This document shows, one piece after another, positions 21,251-28,840 of a stretch of 54,978 bases of DNA. The notes below the pieces were generated by a model, which did no database searches, was not told the origin of the DNA, and saw only the letters and a program-made list of their open reading frames with translations. Each line of letters opens with the position of its first letter. Position 1 is the stretch's first letter. Position numbers and translations under genes: made by a program. Source of the stretch: an uncultured Planctomycetia bacterium (GTDB lineage: Bacteria > Planctomycetota > UBA1135 > GCA-002686595); NCBI GenBank assembly GCA_938003765.1, contig CALKYE010000248.1, positions 1-54,978 of the forward strand, in the 5' to 3' direction.

Positions 21251-21297
21251 GAAGACCGCCAGGCCGATTGAGTGGTGGCGCGGGCAGGATTCGAACC
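21251..21297 (-). repeat. Copy 1 of 47-bp direct repeat (tRNA 3' remnant)
   Basis: 46 of 47 bases are identical to 21381-21427. The copy contains one arm of the tRNA-downstream hairpin and the last 25 nt of the initiator tRNA (T-loop, acceptor strand and ACCA). The single difference changes tRNA position 72 from T to C. The rest of a tRNA is missing: on the minus strand only a GGCGCGG at 21323-21317 could pair with its acceptor strand, and the T-stem does not close. It is a tRNA remnant, not a functional gene. Confidence 0.85.
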
Positions 21298-21364
21298 ACG
21301 CGCGGACGCGCAGCGTCCGCGCCCGCCACCAGCGCAGGTAGGAAGCCTGCCAGCGCGAGAACGA

Positions 21365-21399
21365 AATCGGCCCGGCGGTCGAAGACCGCCAGGCCGATT
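21365..21399 (-). terminator. Hairpin directly after tRNA-fMet
   Basis: 16-nt arms (21365-21380 and 21384-21399) around a GAA/TTC loop; only one pair departs from Watson-Crick pairing and it can be G-U in the RNA. It begins 3 nt after the encoded CCA end. On the minus strand a short TTTCGTTC follows. This is probably the transcription terminator or 3'-processing signal for the tRNA transcript. Its loop-side half is part of the 47-bp repeat. Confidence 0.65.
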
Positions 21400-21427
21400 G
21401 AGTGGTAGCGCGGGCAGGATTCGAACC
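21381..21427 (-). repeat. Copy 2 of 47-bp direct repeat (contains tRNA 3' end)
   Basis: This is the copy embedded in the intact tRNA-fMet gene: 25 nt of tRNA 3' end plus 22 nt of downstream hairpin. The two copies start 130 bp apart. The arrangement is like the duplicated 3' tRNA end left by site-specific integration, or a local tandem duplication with decay; with only about 80 bp between the copies, no element remains to tell which. Confidence 0.85.
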
Positions 21428-21479
21428 TGCGACCTCCGGGTTATGAGCCCGACGAGCTGCCAGACTGCTCCACCGCGCG
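21403..21479 (-). tRNA. Initiator tRNA-fMet (CAT)
   Basis: A 77-nt cloverleaf on the minus strand: acceptor CGCGCGG with 3' CCGCGCT, discriminator A and encoded CCA; D-stem GAGC/GCTC; anticodon loop CTCATAA; T-stem GCAGG/CCTGC with TTCGAAT loop. Initiator marks are the unpaired position 1-72 (here C-U rather than the common C-A), A11-U24 in the D-stem, and three stacked G-C pairs at the bottom of the anticodon stem (GGG/CCC). It lies just downstream of aroK with its own promoter-like sequence. Confidence 0.96.
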
Positions 21480-21492
21480 ATTTGCGGGGGGA

Positions 21493-21521
21493 AGGATAAG
21501 GTCGCGGCCGAGCGGGATCAA
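21493..21521 (-). promoter_or_regulatory. Sigma70-like promoter for tRNA-fMet
   Basis: On the minus strand TTGATC (21521-21516) and TATCCT (21498-21493) are separated by exactly 17 nt. Each matches four of six consensus bases. Initiation about 7 nt further on would begin about 7 nt before the mature tRNA. The -35 box overlaps the aroK stop codon. Confidence 0.5.
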
Positions 21522-22090
21522 GGATCAGCTCGCTGCGATGTGGGCGAAGCTTCGAGCTGAGCGCGCAAGACCGCGGCCAGTTCGCTCGGCGCGCGCCCGC
21601 CACACTCGAGCTGGAGTTCGGCGACTTCCGCGTACCACGGCGCGCGGCGCCGCTCGACGGCGGCGAGTTCCTCGGCGGGCCCGAGGTCAGTCAACGCGGG
21701 TCGATCCGTCGGGTCGCGCGCGATGCGCTGCAAGAGCACTTCCGGCGACTCGCGCAGCCAAACCACGCGCGCCGCACTGCGAAGCAGACGGCGATTGCTC
21801 TCGCGCTCGACGACGCCTCCGCCTGTGGCGATCACGCGCGGCTCGCCGTCGCTCAGCACGCGCTCGAGCTCCGCCGCTTCGCGCGCGCGGAACGCCTCCC
21901 AGCCGTGCTCGCGGATCCACGCGCCCAGACTCGGCGCGTGATGAGCGCAGCAATCGGTCTGCAGCGCGAAGCGCACGCACTCGTCCAGATCGACGAAGCC
22001 GACGCCCAGGCCGCGCGCCAAGAGCTCGCCCAGCGTGCTCTTCCCGACGGCGCGCAATCCGACCAGCGCGATGGGCGCTCGCGCACGCAT
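21518..22090 (-). CDS. aroK: Shikimate kinase
   Basis: A 190-residue cytosolic enzyme converting shikimate to shikimate-3-phosphate. P-loop GLRAVGKST (10-18), shikimate-binding DLDE near 34-37, the TGGGVVERE loop, and the lid segment with RDPTDRPAL are all present. Start ATG at 22090 lies 2 bp after the aroDE stop, so it is translated with that fusion gene and covers the next pathway step. A longer upstream open frame is an aroDE shadow. Confidence 0.94.
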   Translation of the reverse strand: MRARAPIALVGLRAVGKSTLGELLARGLGVGFVDLDECVRFALQTDCCAHHAPSLGAWIREHGWEAFRAREAAELERVLSDGEPRVIATGGGVVERESNRRLLRSAARVVWLRESPEVLLQRIARDPTDRPALTDLGPAEELAAVERRRAPWYAEVAELQLECGGRAPSELAAVLRAQLEASPTSQRADP

Positions 22091-22092
22091 CC

Positions 22093-23628
22093 TCAACGCC
22101 CCGTGAGCGCGTGCTCGAAGGCCTTGCGCATCAGCGCCTCGTCGCCGTCGTGCTGCGTGAACTGCCGGAACTGCGCGTGAGCCTGGCGCACGAACCACTC
22201 GGCGCCGGGCACGGCGGTGCACCCGCGGCGCAGCGCGGCGGCGAGCAGCGGCGTCTTGAGCGGGCGGTACACCGCGTCGAGCACGACCGCATCCTCGCGC
22301 AGCTCGTGTTCGGCCATCACGCACTCGTCGGGCTGCGCCAGCGATCCGGCAGGAGTCGTGTGGATCAACACCTCGTACGGGACCTGGCCGCGCGTCGACC
22401 AGCTCGCACTTGCGCAGGACAGCTCGCGCGCGAACTGCTGCGCCTGCGCGTCGCGTCGCGCGCACACGGTCACGCGTCCGCCGCGCGTGAGCACCGCTCG
22501 CGCCGCCGCGCGCGCTGCTCCGCCGGCGCCGAGCACGAGAGCGTGAACTCCGGCCAGCGGCGCCCCCATCGAAAGCGTCGGTTTGCCGCGGCGCTCGAGG
22601 TGGTAGCGCCACGCGCGCTCGAGCGTCTCACCGACTCCCACGACGTCGCTGTTGGCAGCGCGCCACCCGGCCCCATCGCGCACGAGCGTGTTCGCCGCCT
22701 GCGTCGCGTGCGCATCCTCATCGCGTGACTTCGCGGCCTTGAAGGCGGCCAGCTTGTGCGGCGCCGTCACCGAGAACCCGCGGAAGTGCGGATCGTCGAC
22801 GAGCTCCATGAAGCGCGCGAAGTCGCGCACTTGCAGCGGAACGTAGACCGCGTCGAGTCGCGCGCCCTTGAGCGCCATGTCGTGCACGCGCGGGCTGAGC
22901 GAGTGCGCGACCGGATCACCGACCACACCGAACACCGCGGTGGAGTCGCCGCCGCCGCCCGGCGGGAGCATCGCGCGCAGGTCGTTGACTCGCAGCTGGC
23001 CAGGCGCGGTGAGCGGCGCCTCAGGCTCGCCTGGAACGATCGCCGGCGCGGCGTAGGTGAAGGGCGATCCGAAGATGCGGCACAGCACGCGCGAGAACGA
23101 TCCCGCCTCGCCCGAGGCGAACGAGATCAAACCGCCGCGCGCTTGGCGCAAGCGCTGGAGCAGCGCGAGCGCGTCTTCAGCGCACTCGGCGTGAGCGACG
23201 AGCTTGATCAGGTCGCCCTCGTACATGACGTTCCGCACCTCGTCCTCGAACTCGGCGAGGTCTTCGGGCAGGCCGTCCCACTGGTGGCGTGAGACGATGC
23301 GATGGCATTTGGAGGGCGTCAGCTCTCCGAGGTCGAGGGACAGGGTCCAGTCGACGTCGACGAAGCTGGCGCCGGCGCGCGCTGCGCTGCGCAAGAGCTC
23401 CAGTTGCTCGTCGACGTCGCCGCGGAACGCGCCGCCCTCGTCCGGTCGCTTGACGGCGACGATCACGGGTTTGCGCAGGCTCGCGATCAGCTCGCGCAGA
23501 CGCTCCTCTCCGGGCTGGCCGACCTCGTCGAGCCGCAGCTCGATCAGATCCGAGAGCGGAACCTGGCGCAGCGCCTGACGCGCGAGGCGATCGAAGGACG
23601 ACGCGAGGTGGGAGACGACGATGGCCAT
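22093..23628 (-). CDS. aroDE: Bifunctional 3-dehydroquinate dehydratase / shikimate dehydrogenase
   Basis: A 511-residue fusion that carries out steps 3 and 4 of the shikimate pathway. Residues 1-225 are a type I dehydroquinase: the barrel strand IELRLDEV (29-36), His115 (SRHQWDG) and the Schiff-base lysine K142 (DLIKLVAHA). Residues 230-511 are shikimate dehydrogenase: GDPVAHSLSPRVHD, catalytic K292 (SVTAPHK), AANTLVRD and the NADP-binding GAGGAARAAA (367-376). Fusions of this order are known from plants and some bacteria. The three steps AroD-AroE-AroK are thus encoded together here. Confidence 0.95.
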   Translation of the reverse strand: MAIVVSHLASSFDRLARQALRQVPLSDLIELRLDEVGQPGEERLRELIASLRKPVIVAVKRPDEGGAFRGDVDEQLELLRSAARAGASFVDVDWTLSLDLGELTPSKCHRIVSRHQWDGLPEDLAEFEDEVRNVMYEGDLIKLVAHAECAEDALALLQRLRQARGGLISFASGEAGSFSRVLCRIFGSPFTYAAPAIVPGEPEAPLTAPGQLRVNDLRAMLPPGGGGDSTAVFGVVGDPVAHSLSPRVHDMALKGARLDAVYVPLQVRDFARFMELVDDPHFRGFSVTAPHKLAAFKAAKSRDEDAHATQAANTLVRDGAGWRAANSDVVGVGETLERAWRYHLERRGKPTLSMGAPLAGVHALVLGAGGAARAAARAVLTRGGRVTVCARRDAQAQQFARELSCASASWSTRGQVPYEVLIHTTPAGSLAQPDECVMAEHELREDAVVLDAVYRPLKTPLLAAALRRGCTAVPGAEWFVRQAHAQFRQFTQHDGDEALMRKAFEHALTGR

Positions 23629-23731
23629 GGCGAGGCGACGCAGCGTAACGCCGCCAGCCCGAGCACAAGCAGTCCGTCGTGGAGCGCTGGCGACCGCGCT
23701 CGCGCGCGATCACGACCCGCTCGGAGCCCGT

Positions 23732-24169
23732 TCAGGGCGCGTCGAACTCGTGGTAGTCGAGGTCGTCGAAGCGCGCGGCTACGTAGCCCTCGCGCTGCGA
23801 CGCGACGAGTTCGGCCTCGTAGGCCTCGACGATCAAGCGCTGCAGTTGGTCGCGACCGTCCTGGTGGATGGGGTGCGCGATGTCCGCGTACAGCCGGACT
23901 CGTCCGCGGTCGTCCGCGGCGCCCCGTTGGTCGCGCAGTCGCCGTCCGCAATCGTTGCAATGCCGCGCGCGCAGCGGGTTCTTGCAGGCGCATTGCGGGC
24001 AACGGTCGTGCAGCTTGCGACTGGGCATGGCCACGAACAGGCCTTTGCCGCCTTCGATGATCTTGATGTCGCGTACGACCAGTCCGCCGTCGATCGTGAT
24101 CGAGGCGAAGCCCCGCAGCTTGTCGCGCGGGTCGCGGACGAGCTTGATGCGGATCTCGGTGATGTTCAT
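23732..24169 (-). CDS. spoVG: SpoVG-family protein with inserted zinc ribbon
   Basis: A 145-residue protein. The N-terminal 55 residues match SpoVG (EIRIKLVRD, RGFASITIDGGLVVRDIKIIEG, GLFVAMPSRKL), and the SpoVG C-terminal signature follows later (YADIAHPI). Between them lies a zinc-ribbon-like insertion with C57, C60, C71 and C74 (plus C62) and the linker RARHCNDCG. Classical SpoVG is 84-100 residues without this insertion. SpoVG proteins bind DNA or RNA and act in global regulation; the ribbon would add a metal-stabilised nucleic-acid contact. It sits 79 bp after ispE and 103 bp before aroDE in the same direction. I recall similar insertions in other planctomycetes. Confidence 0.9.
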   Translation of the reverse strand: MNITEIRIKLVRDPRDKLRGFASITIDGGLVVRDIKIIEGGKGLFVAMPSRKLHDRCPQCACKNPLRARHCNDCGRRLRDQRGAADDRGRVRLYADIAHPIHQDGRDQLQRLIVEAYEAELVASQREGYVAARFDDLDYHEFDAP

Positions 24170-24248
24170 TGCGAGGGAATCCGAAGCTCGCCCCGGGAAT
24201 GGGGAGAGCGACGCGTGAAAAGCGTCCGGTCGCGGTCAGGGGGAGGTC

Positions 24249-25193
24249 TCAGAAGCGGTGGATGGGCGCGCACGCCCACACCCCGCGCCAGTGGCGACCG
24301 GCGCGCTCCAGCTCCGCGAGCACCGTCAGACGGAGCTCCTCGGCCGCCGCGCGCGACGGGCACAGGCAGAAGAACGACGATCCGCTCCCGCTCAGCGAAA
24401 ATTGCGCGCTCCCGTTGGCGTTCAATATCTCGCGCCAATCGGCCAGCGCGGGAAGGGCGGCGAAGGCGGCCTCTTCCAGACGGTTGAAGCAGCGCGAGGC
24501 CGGCGACCAGAAACTGCCCCGCGATGTCGCGCTTCTGAAACACTCGGGCAGGCTACGGCGAGATTGCGCCCAGGACAACGGGCTCGCGAGCTGCGCGTAG
24601 ACCTGCGCGGTGGGCGCGCCGAAGTCTGGCGTCACGACCACGACAGCAAGGTTCTCAGGGGCCGGTGCGAGCGCCGAGACAATCTCGCCACGACCAGTGC
24701 AAAGAGCCAACCCCGACGTTGCGGCTTTGCGAAAGAAAACGCAGTCAGAGCCCAGCGCCGCCAGAGCGGCGCAAGCCTCACGCTCGTCGAAGCTCAGCCC
24801 GAGCGCGGACTCAACGGCCGCGAACGCCGCGGCGGCGTCGGAACTCGCGCCTCCCAACCCCGCCTGCGAAGGCACCCACTTTTCCAGTTCGAGTTCGACG
24901 CCCTCGAACTCACCGAGCGCGCCCATGCGCCGCGCGAGGGCCAGGGCGGCGAGTGCGGCGCGCACGGCCAGGTTGCGCTCGTCGCGGGGAACGTCGGCGC
25001 TCGCAAAGGGACCGCTCAGCGTGCACCTCACCCCTGGGCGCGGCGCGCGCCGGATGCGCACGCGATCGGCGAGGTCCAGCGCGAGCATCACCGTTTCGAG
25101 CTCGTGGTAGCCGTCGGGACGCCGCTCGAGCACCTCGAGGAACAAGTTGACCTTGGCCGGCGCCGCGCGCTCGAACCACTCGGCCGCACTCAC
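24249..25193 (-). CDS. ispE: 4-diphosphocytidyl-2-C-methyl-D-erythritol kinase
   Basis: A 314-residue GHMP kinase of the MEP isoprenoid pathway. Motifs: PAKVNLFLEV with K14, RPDGYHELETV, the ATP-binding GLGGASSDAAAA (about 115-126) and the C-terminal SLSGSGSSFFCL. The start is GTG at 25193, overlapping the folK-panC stop as GTGA. In many GC-rich bacteria a spoVG or ribosomal-protein gene also neighbours ispE, which fits the next gene here. An insertion of about 20 residues (SWAQSRRSLPECFRS region) makes it slightly longer than E. coli IspE (283). Confidence 0.93.
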   Translation of the reverse strand: MSAAEWFERAAPAKVNLFLEVLERRPDGYHELETVMLALDLADRVRIRRAPRPGVRCTLSGPFASADVPRDERNLAVRAALAALALARRMGALGEFEGVELELEKWVPSQAGLGGASSDAAAAFAAVESALGLSFDEREACAALAALGSDCVFFRKAATSGLALCTGRGEIVSALAPAPENLAVVVVTPDFGAPTAQVYAQLASPLSWAQSRRSLPECFRSATSRGSFWSPASRCFNRLEEAAFAALPALADWREILNANGSAQFSLSGSGSSFFCLCPSRAAAEELRLTVLAELERAGRHWRGVWACAPIHRF

Positions 25194-26581
25194 GGCGCGT
25201 CTTCCCCGCCCGCGTCGAGGCGCAGGTTGTCGATCAGACGCACGGCGCCCGCGCGAGCCGCGATGAGCGCCCGGGCGCGTTCGAGCACTCCGCGCGGCGC
25301 TTGCTCGCTCCAGGACAGCGGATCGCGAACCTCCGCGTACTCGACCTCGAGTTCGCTGCTCGCAAGCACCGCTCGCATCACGCGTTCGAGTTCCTCCGCG
25401 CGTCGTTCGCCGGCGTCGCGCCAACTGCGCTGCGCCTCGGACAACGCGGCGAAGATCGCGGGCGCGCGCTGGCGCCACCGCGGCTCGAGCAATGCGTTGC
25501 GCGACGAGCGTGCGAGGCCGTCGGCTTCGCGCTCCGTCGGGCAGACCACGATCTGCGGTGAACCGCGTCGCCGCGCGAGCTCGCGGACGACCAACGTCTG
25601 TTGGAAGTCCTTCTCACCGAAGTACGCGCGCGTCGGCTCGACCCACTCGAACAGGCGCTTCACGATCGTGGCCACGCCGTCGAAATGGCCCGGGCGGAAC
25701 GCGCCTTCGAGTCCGAGCGCTGCACGGCCCGCCTCGACGTTGACGATGCGCTCGCGCCGCCCATCGGCCTCCGGGAAGAACTCCCACAGCGTGCCGCTGA
25801 ACACCAGATCGGCGCCGGCGCCTCCCACCGCGCGCGCGTCCGCCGCGAAGTCGCGCGGGTAGCGCTCGAAGTCGCGCGGGTCGTCGAACTGCAGCGGGTT
25901 GACGAACACGCTGACGCACACGAGGTCGTTCTCGGCGCGCGCCCGACGCACCAGTGCGAGATGGCCGTCGTGCAAGGCGCCCATCGTCGGCACGAAGCCC
26001 AGACTCGCGCTGTTCGCGCGCCGCTCCCGCAGCCATGCAGCGGCCGCCTGCGGAGATTGACAGATGGCCGTCACGGCGGGCGCAGCATGACCGCCGCCCG
26101 AGGCGTTGCAAGCTCCTCGCAGGTGCTCGAGTTGTTCCGCCACGCTCCTCCCGCAACGCTCCAGTCGCAGGCCTGCGGCCAACTGCGCGAGCGGCGCGAG
26201 CACGAACTCGCGCTCCTCCAGCCTGGGGTGCGGCAACGTCAGCTCCGCGCTGGCGCGGCGCAGGTCGCCGTACAGCAGCAGGTCGAGGTCGAGCGTCCGC
26301 GGTCCGTTCGGCACGGCGCGCTCGCGGCCGTGCTGCGCTTCGATGCGTTGGAGCTGCGTCAGCAACGCCTCGGGGGAGAGCTCGCATTCGAGTTCCGCGA
26401 CCGCGTTGAGGAAGCGCGGCTGCCCCAGCGGTCCGCCGACCGGCGCCGTGTCGTGGAAGTCGGACGCCGCCACCAGACGCACACCGCTCGTCTCAGCGAG
26501 GCAACGGAGCGCCGACGCCAGCGTGGCGGCGCGATCGCCGAGGTTGGAACCCAGCGCCACGAATGCGCGCGTCGCGGTCAC
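25190..26581 (-). CDS. FolK-PanC fusion: HPPK and pantothenate synthetase
   Basis: A 463-residue two-domain protein. Residues 5-155 are 6-hydroxymethyl-7,8-dihydropterin pyrophosphokinase (folate pathway): ALGSNLGDR (10-17), RFLNAVAELE, and GPRTLDLDLLLYG (93-105) with Mg-binding D98 and D100. After a linker of about 20 residues, 180-463 is pantoate-beta-alanine ligase: VPTMGALHDGH (197-207), VSVFVNPLQF, FRPGHFDGVATIVKRLF, AYFGEKDFQQ and READGLARSSRN. Each half is full length (E. coli FolK 159, PanC 283) with all key motifs. The reading frame is unbroken. Start GTG at 26581, 9 bp after pssA. Confidence 0.93.
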   Translation of the reverse strand: MTATRAFVALGSNLGDRAATLASALRCLAETSGVRLVAASDFHDTAPVGGPLGQPRFLNAVAELECELSPEALLTQLQRIEAQHGRERAVPNGPRTLDLDLLLYGDLRRASAELTLPHPRLEEREFVLAPLAQLAAGLRLERCGRSVAEQLEHLRGACNASGGGHAAPAVTAICQSPQAAAAWLRERRANSASLGFVPTMGALHDGHLALVRRARAENDLVCVSVFVNPLQFDDPRDFERYPRDFAADARAVGGAGADLVFSGTLWEFFPEADGRRERIVNVEAGRAALGLEGAFRPGHFDGVATIVKRLFEWVEPTRAYFGEKDFQQTLVVRELARRRGSPQIVVCPTEREADGLARSSRNALLEPRWRQRAPAIFAALSEAQRSWRDAGERRAEELERVMRAVLASSELEVEYAEVRDPLSWSEQAPRGVLERARALIAARAGAVRLIDNLRLDAGGEDAP

Positions 26582-26590
26582 GGGTGGAAC

Positions 26591-27472
26591 TCAGGGGTGC
26601 GCGGCGGGACCGCCGGGCGACGCGCTCGGAGCAGCCTTGCGCCCGCCGAACAGACGCCGGACGACGCCGGAGAGCACGAAGCCTTGCGCCGCCAGGAACA
26701 GCACCGGGATCGGCGCGGCGAACAGCAGGAAGGCTCCGAACACCAGGTACACGAGCGTGAAGAAGCTCCCCTTGCGCGTGAGGGCCGACACCGCGTGCGG
26801 ATAGCGCACGCGACTCACCATCAGGAAGCCCAGCACCGGAAGCATCACGGCGATCGCCGGCAGCACCCAGGCCGGCACGCTCTCCACGCGAATCTGCGGA
26901 GCGAGCGCGAACAGGCGCCCGAGCGGTGTCGGGGAGCCGTCGTCGACCTCCAGTTCGGGGCGACGCAGCGTCAAGTACATGAGCAGCGTCGACACGACCG
27001 CCGCGGCTGCGGCCGGAGACGGAAGGCCGCGGAACTCCGAGTGCGACTTCTCGTCGGGACTGGTCTCGAGGTTGAAGCGCGCCAGGCGGAGCACAGCCAT
27101 CAAGGCGAACGCAGCGCAGGCGATGAAGTGCAGGCGCGGATTGCCGTTGTAGCCCAGCAGCGGTCCCTCGTGCTCGATCAGCACCTTGGCGATGATCGCG
27201 GGCGCGCACCCGAACGTGATCGCGTCGGAGAACGAATCGAGCTGGGCGCCGAACTGGCTCGCGCCGCCGGTGATGCGCGCCACCTTTCCGTCGAGCGCGT
27301 CGAACACCATGCCCAGGAAGATCAGCAGGCAGGCCGTTTCGAACTTGGCGTAGAACAGCGCCGGATCGCCCGCGGACAGGACCAGCGCGTCGATCGCCTT
27401 CGAGATCGCGAGCAAGCCGCAGAAGGCGTTGCCCAGGGTGAGCAGGTTGGGCAGTGCGGAGATGCGGCGCAT
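26591..27472 (-). CDS. pssA: CDP-diacylglycerol-serine O-phosphatidyltransferase
   Basis: A 293-residue integral membrane enzyme of phosphatidylserine synthesis. The CDP-alcohol phosphotransferase signature is complete: D58, D61-G62, A65-R66, G75, D79, D83. The N-terminal ISALPNLLTLGNAFCG is characteristic of type II (Bacillus-like) PssA. About eight hydrophobic segments follow. ATG at 27472 is chosen because the motif begins right after it; a longer frame runs upstream into eno's region. First gene of the minus-strand housekeeping cluster, divergent from eno. A phosphatidylglycerophosphate synthase is the main alternative, less likely given the N-terminus. Confidence 0.9.
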   Translation of the reverse strand: MRRISALPNLLTLGNAFCGLLAISKAIDALVLSAGDPALFYAKFETACLLIFLGMVFDALDGKVARITGGASQFGAQLDSFSDAITFGCAPAIIAKVLIEHEGPLLGYNGNPRLHFIACAAFALMAVLRLARFNLETSPDEKSHSEFRGLPSPAAAAAVVSTLLMYLTLRRPELEVDDGSPTPLGRLFALAPQIRVESVPAWVLPAIAVMLPVLGFLMVSRVRYPHAVSALTRKGSFFTLVYLVFGAFLLFAAPIPVLFLAAQGFVLSGVVRRLFGGRKAAPSASPGGPAAHP

Positions 27473-27487
27473 GGCGACGGGCGCGCC

Positions 27488-27493
27488 AGCATA
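27488..27493 (-). promoter_or_regulatory. Possible -10 box for pssA cluster
   Basis: TATGCT on the minus strand, 15 nt before the pssA ATG. The same hexamer precedes the ECF sigma gene. No convincing -35 box is seen. Low confidence. Confidence 0.3.
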
Positions 27494-27547
27494 GGAAGGC
27501 CCGGGCGCCGGGGCGAAGGGCGCGCTTCTCCCCCGCTGCGCGAGCGC

Positions 27548-27553
27548 TACGAT
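27548..27553 (+). promoter_or_regulatory. Possible -10 box for eno
   Basis: TACGAT ends 7 nt before the eno ATG, so a transcript from it would be nearly leaderless. A TTCTCC 16 nt upstream is a weak -35 candidate. No Shine-Dalgarno sequence precedes eno, which fits. Confidence 0.35.
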
Positions 27554-27560
27554 CCGCGCC

Positions 27561-28829
27561 ATGAGCGAACTCTTGAACCTCCACGCGCGCGAGATCCTCG
27601 ACTCGCGCGGCAATCCCACCCTCGAAGTCGAAGCGCTGCTCGAGAGCGGCGCTGTCGGTAGCGCTGCCGTGCCCTCGGGCGCGAGCACCGGAAAGCACGA
27701 AGCGCACGAGATGCGCGACGGCGATGCGCGCTACGGCGGCAAGGGCGTGCGCAAGGCGGTCGAGAACGTCAACGACGAGCTGTGCGGCGCGCTGGTGGGC
27801 CTGGAGGGCTCGGATCAGGGCGCGCTCGACAACGCGATGATCGAGCTGGACGGGACGCCGAACAAGAGCCGCCTGGGCGCGAATGCGATCCTCGGGGTGT
27901 CGCTCGCGGTCGCCAAGGCGGCGGCGGAAGAGGCGGGGCTCCCGCTGTACCGCTACCTGGGCGGCTCGATCGCCAACGTGCTCCCCGTGCCGATGATGAA
28001 CATCCTCAACGGCGGCAAGCACGCGGACAACAACGTCGACCTGCAGGAGTTCATGATCATGCCCTTCGGCGCGACGAGCTTCGCCGAGGGCCTTCGCCTG
28101 GGCGTCGAGGTGTTCCACGCGCTCAAGGGCGTGTGCAAGCAAAAGGGCTACAACACCAACGTCGGCGACGAGGGCGGATTCGCTCCCGACCTCAAGAGCA
28201 ACGAGGAGGCGATCGAGCTGATCCTCGCCGCGGTTCAGAAGGTCGGCGCGCAGCCCGGCCGCGACGTGAAGATCGCGATCGACGCCGCGTCGGCGGAGTT
28301 CCTCCACGACGGCAAGTACGTGGTCGACGGCAAGCCGCACAGCTCGATGGACATGGTCGAGCTGTACGCGCGCTGGAGCGAGAAGTATCCGATCTTCTCG
28401 ATCGAGGACGGCCTCGACCAGGACGACTGGGAAGGCTGGCAGGCGCTGACGCAACGCATCGGCTCGCGCGTGCAACTGGTCGGCGACGACCTGTACGTGA
28501 CCAACGCGCGCCGCGTGCAGATGGGCATCGACAAGAAGGCCGGCAACGCGGTGCTGGTGAAGGTCAATCAGATCGGCACGCTGACCGAGACGCTCGACAC
28601 GATCGCGCTCGCGCACCGTCACGGCATGCGCTGCGTGATCAGCCATCGCTCCGGCGAGACCGAGGACACCACCATCGCCGACCTCGCCGTCGCCACCAAC
28701 GCCGGGCAGATCAAGACCGGCGCGCCGTGCCGCTCGGACCGCGTCGCGAAGTACAACCGACTGCTGCGCATCGAGGAGGAACTCGACGCCACCAGTCGTT
28801 ACGGCGCCAAGCTGCTCGTGCGCGAGTAG
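27561..28829 (+). CDS. eno: Enolase
   Basis: A 422-residue glycolytic enzyme converting 2-phosphoglycerate to phosphoenolpyruvate. Motifs: AREILDSRGNPTLEVE at the start, SGASTGKHEA loop, NVGDEGGFAP (acid-base glutamate region), SIEDGLDQDDWEGW and DDLYVTN (metal ligands), KVNQIGTLTET with the catalytic lysine, and ISHRSGETEDT. Length agrees with the family. Followed 11 bp later by the FtsB-like gene, the same pairing as eno-ftsB in enterobacteria. Confidence 0.98.
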   Translation: MSELLNLHAREILDSRGNPTLEVEALLESGAVGSAAVPSGASTGKHEAHEMRDGDARYGGKGVRKAVENVNDELCGALVGLEGSDQGALDNAMIELDGTPNKSRLGANAILGVSLAVAKAAAEEAGLPLYRYLGGSIANVLPVPMMNILNGGKHADNNVDLQEFMIMPFGATSFAEGLRLGVEVFHALKGVCKQKGYNTNVGDEGGFAPDLKSNEEAIELILAAVQKVGAQPGRDVKIAIDAASAEFLHDGKYVVDGKPHSSMDMVELYARWSEKYPIFSIEDGLDQDDWEGWQALTQRIGSRVQLVGDDLYVTNARRVQMGIDKKAGNAVLVKVNQIGTLTETLDTIALAHRHGMRCVISHRSGETEDTTIADLAVATNAGQIKTGAPCRSDRVAKYNRLLRIEEELDATSRYGAKLLVRE

Positions 28830-28840
28830 AGGAGCACGTC

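Noticed and set aside
21251..21323. A second functional tRNA gene
   Set aside because: Only the 3' 25 nt and a possible acceptor strand are present; D-arm and anticodon arm are absent and the T-stem does not pair.
20860..21603. A 247-codon minus-strand frame across the tRNA region
   Set aside because: It translates the initiator tRNA and its repeat (giving the well-known SQVRILPA-type peptide), so it is not a protein gene.
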